From positions 6,300,438 to 6,364,437 of the forward strand of contig JARUPZ010000021.1 in assembly GCA_031213475.1 (NCBI GenBank): 64,000 nucleotides of DNA, read 5' to 3'. Made by a program: the position numbers and the translations under genes. This document shows, piece by piece, positions 19,520 to 30,360 of the stretch. How positions within the stretch are numbered: the first letter of the stretch is position 1; every line of letters begins with the position of its first letter. Under the pieces are notes generated by a model that was given only the letters and a program-made list of their open reading frames with translations, did no database searches and was not told the DNA's origin. Source of the DNA: Nereocystis luetkeana (taxonomy: Eukaryota; Sar; Phaeophyceae; Laminariales; Laminariaceae).

Positions 19520-20720
19520 TACACGCGGAACTTCTGTAAGTCAAGTGTGTCCGTGGCGAAATACCTGGGGCACGGGTATGCCCATTGAAAAAAAAAACCC
19601 GGTGCGAGTATGGGTACAGTACGGGTACAGGTAAAACTTTCGCATACCTTTTCAGGGTTTTCCTGTTAGACTTCCATACCGTCCTCGGAAGTTCTGTCTG
19701 TTCTTTCAGATCTTCGTACCCGTACCTGGCATTCCTGTAAGCTCTGAGGTTGTGCTCTGCAGTGTACATACCCGAGGTATTTTTTCCTGGGTGCTACCCG
19801 TACCGGAGCTTCTGCAAGTGCTGCAAAGCTCGTCAGAGAGCTCGTCAGAATCCGAGTCCGAGTCAACGAGACTCAGCCGTTGACCACGTAGCGAGTCCGA
19901 GTCCTTTTGAGGAATACATACAATACCGAGTGCCCAGGGTACCATAAGCCGAAATGACTGTGAGAGTCCTCGCGAGTCCCCAGGGTACCCGAAGCTGAAA
20001 TGACTTACTATTAATTATAGCCCTCGCGAGCCAACCGGTCAAACAAAAGGAACTGCTTTTGTTGTGCATTTTGTTGTTCCCCGTTGGAAAAAAACTGCAC
20101 AAGGTTGTCAAGAGTATCAGTATCAGTCATACCGACTCATCGGTCATTGAATCGAGAGTCCGAGGCACTTTAAAGTACTGCGTCCCCAGGGTGCCGGGAG
20201 CTGAAATGACGGAGTCGTCGCGAGTCGCCAGGGTGGTGGAAGGCTGGAATGGCGGGAGTCCTCGCGAGTCCGTATGATACCGAGGCAGAAATTACTGAGT
20301 GCTCGCGAGTTCCTAGGGCACCGAAAGCTGACATAACTTGTGCTCGGAGGTACTGGTACTCCGACAACCTTTCGAGTTATGTATGACATTCAACGACTTT
20401 CATATCCGTGCAGTACCCGAACTTCTGCAACTTCTGAATATACGCCCGTGGCACAATACCTGGTACGGGTGTGCCGATTAAAAAATACCCGGGTGGGGGT
20501 ACGGGCACGGGTACCAATTCGTGGAATAATCTTACCTTAAACGGGTACCAATTCGTGTAAGAATCTCACCTTAAAACTGAAAAACACTCCTCGTTAAGAT
20601 TGCGACCCTTAGCCGGAACTTCTGTGACTCGGTAAGACTGCCATACCCGTACATGGAACTTCTGTGCCTTCCGTAAGAGCAAGACTTCCGTACCCTTACC
20701 CGGAGTCGACGAACGCACAC
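19520..20720 (+). repeat. Field of degenerate ~50-60-bp repeats
   Basis: Two word sets recur: CGGAACTTCTGTAAG-like (near 19,527, 19,725, 19,805, 20,415, 20,605, 20,650) and CTCGCGAGTCCCCAGGGTACC plus AAGC(T/C)GAAATGAC (near 19,935, 19,970, 20,185, 20,215, 20,260, 20,300). They look like two old interspersed minisatellites. No gene seen. Confidence 0.65.
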
Positions 20721-20954
20721 CTGACAGCTGGCAGCTGACGTGTTTCATAAAATTGTACTGGTACGTGAGAACAGGTGTGTTTGCGAACTTGAGTACCAGG
20801 TATCAACTATATCAACTATTGAATACTTCGTACCAGGTATGTGATCAATCGAACTCACTGGCGTATTTCAAAATTACTATTAATACCACCCTACTCAACT
20901 GCTATATATCAAATGGCATAAAAATGATATAAAACCCTTCGTACTCATAGGGTA

Positions 20955-21352
20955 TGTACAGCTTTTTTTTCCAGCTCGATCTTTTCAAGTATTTGCCACA
21001 TCGCTTGCGGGGGGGGGGGCACGACAGTTTGTTTCTTCTATTTTTTTTTTTTCCCTTTTTGTTTCTTTTTTTTTCTCTTTCGATTTGTCTCCTTCGTTTT
21101 CGTTTTCCCTTGTTTCGTTTCGTTTCTCTATTTCATAGAATGTGTATGACGACATGACTGCTGTGCTCACTGCATACGTGGCAACGTAGTATCTCTGATG
21201 TGGCGCAGCTTTGTGGACCATATACCTTGTGTCTCTTCTATTAATAGGATTGAAGAATCGGCACGGACACTGGCTGTGCGCTGGTCAATCCGGCACGGAC
21301 ACTGGATGTGCTGGATGTCGACGGGTAGAAAGAACGAAGAACACACACACCT
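20955..21352 (+). mobile_element. LINE 3' tail, 5'-truncated
   Basis: Matches the last ~400 bp of the LINE: CCAGCTCG.TCTTTTCAAG, a G run with GCACGACAG, pyrimidine-rich DNA, ATTTCATAGAATGTGTATG, ACGTGGCAACGTAGTATC, then CGGCACGGACACTGG..GTCGACGGGTAGAAAGAACG and (AC)n. It has TATTAATA at 21,239-21,246 and a local duplication of the CCGGCACGGACACTGG segment. 5' truncation at a fixed 3' end is typical of LINE insertion. Confidence 0.85.
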
Positions 21353-21392
21353 TGCCCCTGGAGTATTTCACCGCTCCTACAGCAGTATTACA

Positions 21393-21487
21393 TACCTGGT
21401 ACCAGGTACCAGGTACAGTAGTGTACCAGATACATCAATGACATGGTTAAACCAGTACGAAAATATGTATTAATACTCGTATTAATA
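21393..21487. other. Chain of TACCWGGTA and TATTAATA words
   Basis: Three TACCWGGTA words share TAs between 21,393 and 21,415. Two TATTAATA words follow at 21,468-21,475 and 21,480-21,487. This is the densest cluster in the window. Confidence 0.85.
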
Positions 21488-21502
21488 GAAGGATACGTTG
21501 AT

Positions 21503-22956
21503 ACTCGAAGCAGCCGAACGGTTCATGGTGAGGTGGCACGAGGCTGAGGCTGAGAAGAGTAGGCAGCGCCGCGCATCCGCCGTGGATGGTGCCCAAGGGA
21601 ATGGGGGGGGGGGGGGGGGACAGGAGGAGTGGCAGAAAACCCGACCAAGGGTACGCGGAGGGGGGGGGGATAGGAGGAGTAGAAGGGAAACTGCGGTAGA
21701 CGAAAGTAGGAAGGAGATGGCAGACAGGGTAGCAAGGCACCAGGCCGACTAGGAAGTAGAACATGACCATACTACTAGTGCCACCAACTGGTGCAGCAGC
21801 TGCTTCGAACGTGGTCTTCTCTTGTCTTCTCTTCTTTTTGCTTTTTTTTTTTTTTTTTGCGCTGATTCCCCGTGATTTTTATTTCATTTCTCCTCTTCCT
21901 TTTTTTATTGATAAGCTGTATCGTCCCCGGTGGATTGGTAGGTGGTCCGCGTGCCTATCAAGATCAATCTCGTGGGTTCAAGTCTCACCGAGTGCATGCT
22001 CGTGGCTTTTTCTTGCAAAAAAGAAATTGATTAGCGGAAAGCGCGAGAGGGTGAGTTAGCTACATTCGATGAAAATCGACGAGCTGTGGGAATGCTGAAC
22101 CCTATGCGCGACAAAAAACTAAAGGCACGTACCGGGGGGTAGAAGGGATGACACCTACCTGTGACCACGGCTAGTCCAGAAGCTCGTTAAGGGTAACACC
22201 TCCCACGAGTAATAAGGCTGGAAAGTAAAAGTGACGTTGAAAAAAAATAAAATAAAAATTGAAGGAGTCGTGTGGCGTGGTTGGATGACGCACCTGCTCT
22301 GCTCGTTTCGTATTGTCTGACGCCAAGGGGCTGGGCATAGTTGACGAACGCAGGGCGGAGACGGCAGTCTGGGTAGCAAGGTACCAGGCTGATTAGTAGG
22401 GAGAACCTGGCTATACTACTCGTACCACAAACTGCCTCCACCTGGAGGGTGTTGGGCTTTGGTCTGCCTGTTAATTTCCCTTTCTTATTTTTTCCTTGGT
22501 TGACTTAGGTTACTCTCCTTATTGTTACGGTGTTTTTATTTTTTTTATTTTTTCCTTTTTTTTTCCAGCTCGTTCTTTTTCAAGTGTTGGCCACCTCGCC
22601 TGCAGGGGGGGGGGGCACGACAGAATGTTTCTTCTAGTGTTTCCATCTATTTTATTTCTCCTTCTCTTTCGATTTGTCTTCTTTGTTTTGGTTTTCTCTT
22701 CGATTGCTTCGTTTCGTTTCTCTATTTCATAGAATGTGTATGTCGTACCTGTCGTATCTATCATATGGCATTGGATTGTCCACTGCTGTGCTTACTGTAC
22801 TGCATACGTGGCAACGTAGTATCTCTGTGGCGTAGCTTTGTGGTCACAATATTTGTATCTCTTCTATTAATAGGATTGAAGAATCGGCACGGACACTGGT
22901 TGTGCTGGATGTCGACGGATAGAAAGAACGGTTTAATGTGAAGAACACACACACAT
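21503..22956 (+). mobile_element. LINE 3' region with a SINE-2 inserted
   Basis: From GAAGCAGCCGAACGGTTCATGG (end of the LINE coding region) through its 3' untranslated part to the (AC)n tail at ~22,956. It is split by SINE-2 at 21,923-22,258, after which the LINE resumes TGAAGGAGTCGTGTGGCG. It carries TATTAATA at 22,865-22,872 in CTTC-TA-GGATTG, where the copy near 61,523 has plain TA. Confidence 0.85.
21923..22258 (+). mobile_element. SINE-2, tRNA-derived
   Basis: About 335 bp. It begins GTCCCCGGTGGATTGG with an A-box-like stretch (GGATTGGTAGGTGG) and a B box (GGGTTCAAGTCTCACC). The body includes CATGCTCGTGGCTTTTTC, TTAGCGGAAAGCGCGAGAG and AAAGGCACGTACCGGGG, and the tail is A-rich (AAAAAAAATAAAATAAAA). 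Compared with the copy at 34,040 it has ACCT duplicated (CACCTACCTGTG against CACCTGTG). Confidence 0.85.
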
Positions 22957-22972
22957 ATCATTACTATTAATA

Positions 22973-23673
22973 ATTACTTTTAATACCGCTGTAAAAGAGA
23001 TGGTTTACGGACCGGTACATGTTATTACCACTGTGTACGAAAATGTAAGGATTGTTACGTCTTCATATAAATCGACAAAAGAGTCATTACATTTCCGAAC
23101 ATAGTGGTACATCATTCCATTCTTTTTTTATCGCGAAACAATTTCTTTCCTATAAATTTCAAGTAGTTTGTTCCCGAAGCGTGGATGCAGCAGCGCGTCG
23201 CGCGTGCCAATGTAACTCCCGGTTCTGACCACATGACCTCCCACCGACTCGGATGCCAACAAAAAACGGAAGTCTAACTACACTGCACAGGTTGTACCAT
23301 ATACAGCTCGCCACAGAGCTTTCTCCTCCACGTCCCGCGGTTATCCTTGGTACACTCACAAAAGGACATCCGTTTAGATTGCCAGCTGCTGTAGAAATAA
23401 GTTATTGTAGCTCAGCACATCACCGACTGCTGCTGTTGACACTGCTACGAGTACTCGTACTGCTGGATTGCATGTTTTACGTTCGATTCGTTCTGCTCGT
23501 AGAAGTCTTTACGTTCGCATGCATCTCCCGTCCTATCTTCCCTCTCCCGGAGCTATCTGCACCGGACACACTCTGTCCACTCGTACCTGGGGAGGGACGG
23601 AGCGGTAGGCCTTTCCAAGGACCACTCTTATTTGTACGTGTGATCGTTTCCTCTGTCAGCACACAGCAGCACA

Positions 23674-23678
<5 letters not shown>
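22973..23678. other. Spacer without supported gene
   Basis: Contains an open plus-strand frame from 23,253 with a hydrophobic stretch and a poly-Ala end produced by the CAG repeat. No domain or splice evidence supports a gene. Confidence 0.3.

Positions 23679-23722
<44 letters not shown>
23679..23722 (+). repeat. (CAG)n microsatellite, ~14 units
   Basis: An uninterrupted CAG/GCA run reading poly-Ala, poly-Gln or poly-Ser depending on frame. Further CAG runs lie near 23,926 and 40,970. Confidence 0.95.
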
Positions 23723-23724
<2 letters not shown>

Positions 23725-24375
23725 AGCAGCTGCTGGGCAGTGAGCAGTAGTTTGCAACCCCCCGCCGTCCAGCTGGTCGGTCAAGCCTGTGGGTGACAGC
23801 GTGCAAGGCACGCAGCGGTCTCTCTCTCTCTGTGGCCTGTCGATCAACGCTAACCTAAAGGCTCAAGGGGACATCCTGAGCAACGGCGTCAGTCGGCGTG
23901 ATGCCCACGAGTCTACGTAGCCCACAGCAGCAGCAGGGGTGCAGGCGGTATGTGTGTGTTCAAAAGAAGAAGCAACCTCCCCAGAAACAATAGCGTGTTT
24001 GCGAAAGAACCGATTATGGTTGGGTCGCGAACCACAGGCTACTCAACCAAAACATAATCGGGTTTTGAAACTGCTTGCGAGAACCCAAAACGATCATTTC
24101 GGTTTTGAAATGGAAATAAAATTCTAGGAATTTAGGATACAGCAACACATGACAAATAACGAAATAAAAGTACGAGAAATGGAACACCAACGGCTTCGCA
24201 CGAGATGCTGCTCCCTGCTGCTGCTGCGTGGCTCGCTGCGTTTGTGTCTGCTCTGTGTGCTCCATGGCAGTCATACGAAGAGTGCCCATCGATGCGACCG
24301 GGGCCTGTTGTGCAGTGCGTGCGTAGGCGTGCTGTGGGTGAGCCTGTGGTGCGGTAACATGCCCCAGAGCCCAAA
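23723..24375. other. Spacer without supported gene
   Basis: An approximate inverted repeat is visible: AACCGATTATGGTTGGGTCG near 24,009 and CAACCAAAACATAATCGGGT near 24,043. Otherwise nothing recognised. Confidence 0.35.
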
Positions 24376-24892
24376 GTGTGTGTGTGTGTGTGTGTTCTTC
24401 ACATTAAACCGTTCTTTCTACCCGTCGACATCCAGCACAACCAGTGTCCGTGCCGATTCTTCCATCCTAGAAGAGATACAAGTTCTGTGGTCACAAAGCT
24501 ACGCCACAGAGATACTACGTTGCCACGTGTGCAGTGTGAACTGCAGTGGGCAATGCAAAGCCATGTCATCATACTAGATACGACAGGCACGACATACGCA
24601 ATCTATGAAATAGTGAAACGAAAAGAAACAATCAAAGAGAAAACAAAACAAGGTAGACAAGTCGAAAAAGAAAAAGAAGAAAAATGAAAGCAAAATCTAA
24701 GAGAAACAATCTGTCGTGCCCCCCCCCCCGCAGGCGAGGTGGCCTACACTTGAAAAAGAACGAGCTGGAAAAAAGAAGAAATAACAAAAGACACCACTGC
24801 TTGTGAACAGAGTAAGACAAAGAACCAAGGAGAAAGTAACAAGGAAAAATAACAAAGGGGAAATAACAGGCAGACCAAAGCCCAAAGCAAGT
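24376..24892 (-). mobile_element. LINE 3' tail, minus strand
   Basis: Reverse complement of the LINE 3' end: (TG)n, TTCTTCACATTAAACCG, TTCTTTCTACCCGTCGACATCC and so on to GGCAGACCAAAGCCCAAAGC. It has the plain CCTAGAAGAG site (no TATTAATA), making it an empty allele for 25,579-25,586. Confidence 0.85.
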
Positions 24893-25349
24893 ACCGCTGC
24901 TTTGTTGCCGCAGCAACAACAAGCAGCACAGCAGAGCAACAACTTCAGCAGCAGTCCACAACGCACACGGCGCCGTCAACGATGTTGAAGCTGCACCCTG
25001 CCAGCCCTCCGCCGCAAATAGCCGTATGCCTTTGCCGGCCATAACGAGGGCTTCGCGTTGACACGGACTCGCCGCATGGGCCGTGCGCTTGGTTAGACAG
25101 ATTGGTGGTGAGAGGCAACCCATGTATCATGCCTCACATCACTCCTTCTGGCTGCTGCTGTAGGCTGTGCCATGAGAACCTGAACGACGAATATGATTTC
25201 TTCCCAAATACCAGGTACGATGTTTTCATTCGTCCGGGGCGATCCGGGTTGTCCTGCTGCAGCTGGCCAATAACTTGACGATCCTAATCGAAACCCCAAA
25301 AGCCAAACTCAACTCGATTTTTTTGTGAAGATATGGGCCATATGTACCG
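24893..25349. other. Spacer without supported gene
   Basis: No gene recognised. One TACCAGGTA word lies at 25,209-25,217. Confidence 0.3.
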
Positions 25350-25497
25350 GTCGCCCCGGTGGTTCAAGTGGTTAACCTCGAATTCTGCTTCTGTTTTGAG
25401 TCCCGGGTTCGAGCCCAAGGTGGGTCGGACATTTGACTCTATTTGCAAACAAATAAATAAAAAGGATTCAATTGTTGAGAGAGCGCCTTGCAGCGTG
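25350..25497 (+). mobile_element. SINE-1, 5' half, split by a LINE
   Basis: tRNA-like head with A and B boxes and the body to GAGCGCCTTGCAGCGTG. The missing 3' half begins CAGCGTGGGTAGGC at 33,488. The 7-bp CAGCGTG is present on both sides, as expected for a target-site duplication made by the LINE insertion between them. Confidence 0.85.
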
Positions 25498-25625
25498 TGT
25501 GTGTGTTCTTCACATTAAATCTTTCTTTCTACCCGTCGACATCCAGCACAACCAGTGTCCGTGCCGATTCTCCAATCCTATTAATAGAAGAGATACAAGT
25601 TCTGTGGTCACGAAGCTACGCCACA
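25498..25625 (-). mobile_element. 3' end of LINE copy 2, separated from its body
   Basis: (TG)n then TTCTTCACATTAAATC..GAAGCTACGCCACA is the reverse complement of the LINE tail. It stops where plus-strand LINE sequence begins. The next tail bases (GAGATACTACG) reappear at ~29,560, so copy 1 was inserted into copy 2. TATTAATA is present at 25,579-25,586. Confidence 0.8.
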
Positions 25626-25649
25626 TTGTACCAAGGACGCCGAACTGAA

Positions 25650-26440
25650 ACGTATTTTCTGGGAGAGAAGCTGGAGTACTTGGTGGAAAAAATACCGACG
25701 AAAGAGTGTCTGTTTGTACTGATGGATGCCAACGCGCGAACTGGACAGAGGAAGGAAGGGTGCGGTGATTATGAAAGCAGAGTGCTGGGAGCGTATGTGG
25801 ACGTGATGTTCGTAACGATAATGGCAGACGGCTCCTGTCGTTCGCCACCAATTGCAAGTTAGCTCTCACCAACACGTTTTTCAGCACGCGCAAGGGTGGG
25901 ATATCGCATACTCACAACGGCACCACAGCCCGAATGACCGTAAGCGGATCGACTATATCCTAACCCGTCAAGTCCATCGGCCTAGAGTACAAGATGCGAA
26001 AGTCGTCCCACAGCCTCCTGCCGCCCAGCTAAGTAAGGCTGACTCAGACCACAACATCGTGTATATCAAAGTCCGACTCGGTGGTCATTTTGCGCCCAAC
26101 AGACAAATACGTAGACCGACAAAACGCCGAGAGTTCGACAGGCAGCTTTTTATGTCCGATGGAAAGTGTCGTGAACGAGTAGTCGCCAGGGTCATCTCCA
26201 CTCTCAACCAGCTTACTATCCAGCCCCGTAATACGTGTGGTATGGTTGAGTTTTTCACTACGGCTGTTATTGATGCGGTCGAAAAGGAGGTACCACCCCC
26301 TGCACGTCGCCACCGCAGACATGGATGGTGTGAGTCTGCCGAAACCTTGGCCGCATTTATGTACCAGCATGGACAGCGAGGGGTGATGCACGACAATTCT
26401 TGCGTGCCCACCCCCGGGACAGAACCGCGTGGAAGACCCT
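25650..26440 (+). pseudogene. LINE copy 1 endonuclease remnant
   Basis: The C-terminal part of the APE-type nuclease that nicks target DNA. Visible motifs are LFVLMDANARTGQR (Asp/Asn), NDRKRIDYILTRQV and KADSDHNIVYIKV (the catalytic Asp-His pair). The N-terminal motifs are lost by truncation. TAAG is tandemly duplicated in CAGCTAAGTAAGGC relative to copy 3. Confidence 0.85.
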
Positions 26441-26527
26441 GAGATCGGCGTGTGCGAACCTGCAGAAGGTGATTGCCGCAGGACTGCATGCACTTCGAAG
26501 CGTACCTTGCCGAAACCGAACGACTCC

Positions 26528-26542
26528 TATTAATACCAGGTA
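26528..26542. other. Double scar TATTAATACCAGGTA in LINE copy 1
   Basis: Copy 3 reads CTTC-TA-GCGAACAACG at 58,593-58,608. Here the same place reads CTCC-TATTAATACCAGGTA-GCGAACAACG. The TA has gained 13 bp (6 for TTAATA and 7 for CCAGGTA). Copy 2 has the same at 32,441-32,455. Confidence 0.85.
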
Positions 26543-26662
26543 GCGAACAACGACCAGAGAGGCTTTTACAAGCACTGAGTACGGTAGGATTGAAAGGGAC
26601 CAAAGCGAGGAGCGAACAGTTAGTTCATTAGGGACGAGGGTGGCACGCTCTTACGGGATAAG

Positions 26663-28304
26663 GTGCGAATTCGTGAACGATTGGCGGGGTTTTACCGCAA
26701 ACTCCTGAACACGAAGTCGCTGAAACTCGATCCCACGATCATCGACCTCTTGGTACCGCGACCGCCTAAACTGTCGCTTGAAGATGAACCATCCATAGAC
26801 GAGATGGCAGAAGCACGAAAGGGGATGTCGAATTGGAAAGCTGTCGGGCCAGATAGATGGTCTCCCGGTCGAACTCCTAAAAATCGACCACTCGGCATTC
26901 GCTCATTGCTTTCACAACATCTTATAGTCAATGTTTGGTTAACAGGAGAAGTCCCTCAGCAATGGAAAGATGCGATCATCAAGGTCCTTCACAAAAAGAA
27001 GGATCGAACTGACTGCAACAACTGCAGAGGGATTTCGCTTGTTGCCCACGCAGGCAAAGCAAGTGTTGTTGAAAATCGTCGCGTCCCGCCTCAGCAACTA
27101 CTGCGAGTCCGAGGATCTACTCCCTGAGGAACAGTGCGGCTTCCACCCCGCACGATCAACGATTGATATGTTGTTCGTCGTGCGCCAGTTGCAAGAGCTC
27201 GGACAACAGAGGAAAATCCCTATATACGTGTGCTTCATCGATCTGCAGAATGCGTACGACTCTGTCGACCGAGAGCTGTTATGGAAGGTACTCACACGCT
27301 TTGGCGTACCAACCAAGATGCTGAGAATTATCCGTAATTTCCACGATGGCATGCGGGCTCGCGTGCGTACTGATGACGGCGAGCACTCGGAATGGTTTGA
27401 TGTCACGCAGGGGCTGCGGCAAGGCTGTGTACTATCACCGTTACTGTTCAACGTGTTCTTCGCTGCTGCGTTACACGTCGTACTAGTACGCTTCAGCCAA
27501 GACGAAGCCATTGTAAGGGAATTGGTCCAACTCAGTGAAGCTGGAGTAGTAGTTTGAACAGGGAAGGAGGAGCCATTGGCGTGCGTGCGAAGGTCTGTAT
27601 GGGACATGTTGTACCCCGATGATGCAGGAAATGTCTCGAAGTCGGCTGAAGGGCTCGCGAAAATGATGACAGTCATCGTGACTGTCTTCGAAGCAGCAGG
27701 CCTCACGGTGTCGGAAAAGAAGACAGAGACAATGGTCCTACAAACACCAGACCAGACAACCCTCGCACCACCGCTCGTCACCGAAGCGGCAGGCCAGAGG
27801 TATACGCAGACGACCCAGTTATTTTACCTAGGCGGCGTTATCCACGAAAACGCTGCGCTCTCGCTCGAAATCGACCGACGGATCCGCCTCATGCGAGCAT
27901 GCCTCAAACGGTTCGGCCCGGAGTTGTATGATAGGACGACCGCCCCCCTTAGCCTTAAAGTCCGAATGCTGAAGGCCGAGGAGATTGAAACCCTGCTGTA
28001 CGGGTGTGTGACGTGGACCCTCAGAGCGGAGCACTTTGCCAAGCTTGGAACGGCTCACCACCAAGTCCTGTTGCGAGTCATTGGCTTCCAGCGCCGACTT
28101 CGTACTGACCATGCCACCCTCTCGTACGCGAAGGCCCTCAAGATGACACGTTGCGAGAGCATCGAAACGATCATTCGTAAACGGCGGCTCTTCTTTGCGG
28201 GGGGCGTGGCACGGCAAAGCAAGGAGCGATTACCCAGTCGGGTAACGTTCGGGACGATAGCTGGTGGGGAGAACCCGAGACCAGGCGGACCGTGTAAGAC
28301 TTGA
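26663..28304 (+). pseudogene. LINE copy 1 reverse transcriptase remnant
   Basis: Fingers, palm and thumb are recognisable in order: [73 protein letters not shown], then MLYPDDAGNVSKSAEG. The catalytic YADD box reads YPDD here, whereas copies 2 and 3 have YADD. Several frameshifts separate the blocks, some from 4-bp tandem duplications shared with copy 2. Not a functional enzyme. Confidence 0.9.
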
Positions 28305-28639
28305 CATAGATGCATAGTCGAAGACCTTAGGGAGTTCCGAGCCACCGAAGGGTCAACGGAAGTTGCCCCCTTGGTATTTGGAGTTGACACGGCGTTGTGG
28401 TCCACTGCAGCCAAAAAGGCGGGGAAGTGGTGCCGGGGGATCCTTGAAGCAGCCGAACGGTTCATGGTGAGGTGGCACGAGGCTGAGGCTGAGATGAGTA
28501 GGCAGCGCCGCGCATCCGCCGTGGATGGTGTTCAAGGGAACGGGGGTGGAGGGGGCAACAGGAGAAGTGGCAGAAAACCCGACCAAGGGAATGCGGAGAG
28601 GGGGGGGGAACAGGAGGGGTAGAAGGGAAACGGCGGTAG

Positions 28640-29556
28640 ACGAAAGTAGGGAGGAGATGGCAGACAGGGTAGCAAGGCACCAGGCCGACTAGGAAGCGAA
28701 CATGACCATACTACTAGTGCTACCAACTGGTGCAGCAGCTGGTTCGAACGTGGTCTTCCGTTGTCTTCTCTTTTTCTTTTTTCTTTTTTCTTTCTTGCGC
28801 TGACTCTCCGTGATTTTCATTTTATTTTTCTCTCTTCCTTTTCAGATTGATAAGCCGTGCTGAAGGAGCCGTGTGGCGTGGTTGGATGATGAACCTGCTC
28901 TGCTTGTTTCGTATTGTCTGACGCCAAGGGGCTGGGCATAGTTGACGAACGCAGGGCGGAGACGGCAGTCTGGGTAGCAAGGTACCAGGCGGATTAGTAG
29001 GGAGAACCCTGCTATACTACTCGTACCACAAACTGCTGCCGCCACCTGGAAGGTGCTTTGGGCTTTGGGCTTCGGTCTGCCTGTTATTTCCCCTTTGTTA
29101 TTTTTTTTCCTTGGTTCTTTGTCTTACTCTGTTTACAAGCAGTGCTTGTTTTTTTTTTTTTTTTTTTTCCAGCTCGTTTTTTTTCAAGTGTTGGCCACCT
29201 CGCCTGCGGGGGGGGGCACGACAGATTGGTTTCTCCTAGTTTTTGCTTTGCTTTCATTTTTTTTCTTCTTGTTCTCTTTCGATTTGTCTACTTTGTGTTT
29301 GTTTTCTCTTTGATTGTTTCTTTTCGTTTCACTATTTCATAGATTGTGTATGTCGTGCCTGTCGTATCTAGTATGATGGCATGGCTTTGCATTGCCCACT
29401 GCAGTGCTTACTGCATACCAGGTACGTGGCAACGTAGCATCTCTGTGGCGTAGCTTTGTGACCACAGAATTGTATCTCTTATAGGAATGGAGAATCAGCA
29501 CGGACACTGGTTGTGCTGGATGTCGACGGGTAGAAAGAAGAACACACAACACACAC
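28640..29556 (+). other. LINE copy 1 3' untranslated region
   Basis: Pyrimidine-rich stretches, a G run before GCACGACAG, and the conserved terminal ~200 bp. TACCAGGTA at 29,416-29,424 interrupts GCA-TA-CGTGGCAACG, which is plain in the copies at 21,171 and 22,802. Confidence 0.8.
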
Positions 29557-30360
29557 AGAGAGAGATACTACGTTTCCACGTGTGCAGTAAGCACTGCAGT
29601 GGGCAATGCAAAGCCATGTCATCATGCTAGATACGACAGGCACGACATACACAATCTATAAAATAGTGAAACGAAAAGAAACAATCAAAGAGAAGACAAA
29701 CACAAAGTAGACAAATCGAAAGAGAACAAGAAGAAAAAAAATGAAAGCAAAAAGTAGGAGACACAATCTGTCGTGCCCCCCCCCTGCAGGCGAGGGGGCC
29801 AACACTTGAAAAAAAACGAGCTGGAAAAAAAAAGCACTGCTTGTAAACAGAGTAAGACAAAGAACCAAGGAAAAAAAATAACAAGGGGAAGATAACAAAG
29901 GGGAAATAACAGGCAGACCAAAGCCCAACACCCTCCAGGTGGCGGCAGCAGTTTGTGGTACGAGTAGTATAGCCGGGTTCTCTCACTACTCCGCCTGGTA
30001 CCTTGCTACCCAGACTGCCGTCTCCGCCCTGCGTTCGTCAACTATGCCCAGCCCCTTGGCGTCAGACAATACGAAACGAGCAGAGCAGGTTCGTCATCCA
30101 ACCACGCCACACGGCTCCTTCAGCACGGCTTATCAATCTGAAAAGGAAGAGAGAAAAATAAAATGAAAATCACGGAGAGTCAGCGCAAGAAAGAAAAAAG
30201 AAAAAAGAAAAAGAGAAGACAACGGAAGACCACGTTCGAACCAGCTGCTGCACCAGTTGGTAGCACTAGTAGTATGGTCATGTTCGCTTCCTAGTCGGCC
30301 TGGTGCCTTGCTACCCTGTCTGCCATCTCCTCCCTACTTTCGTCTACCGCCGTTTCCCTT

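Larger units (their letters stand above)
25626..29556 (+). mobile_element. LINE copy 1, 5'-truncated, nested in copy 2
   Basis: An APE-endonuclease plus reverse transcriptase non-LTR retrotransposon. It starts inside the endonuclease (TTGTACCAAGGACGCCG) and runs to the (AC)n tail. The coding region is frameshifted several times. It is nearly identical to copy 2 and shares with it small additions that copy 3 lacks, so these two are sister copies. No RNase H is seen. The (AC)n 3' tail and the EN-RT layout favour an RTE-like clade, but the clade is inferred. Confidence 0.9.

Noticed and set aside
21907-22260. SINE-2 as a tRNA gene
   Set aside because: It has A and B boxes but no complete cloverleaf, continues into a non-tRNA body with an A-rich tail and recurs at 34,040.
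23253-23750. Poly-Ala protein from the CAG run
   Set aside because: Both strands are open through the repeat and no domain or splice evidence supports it.
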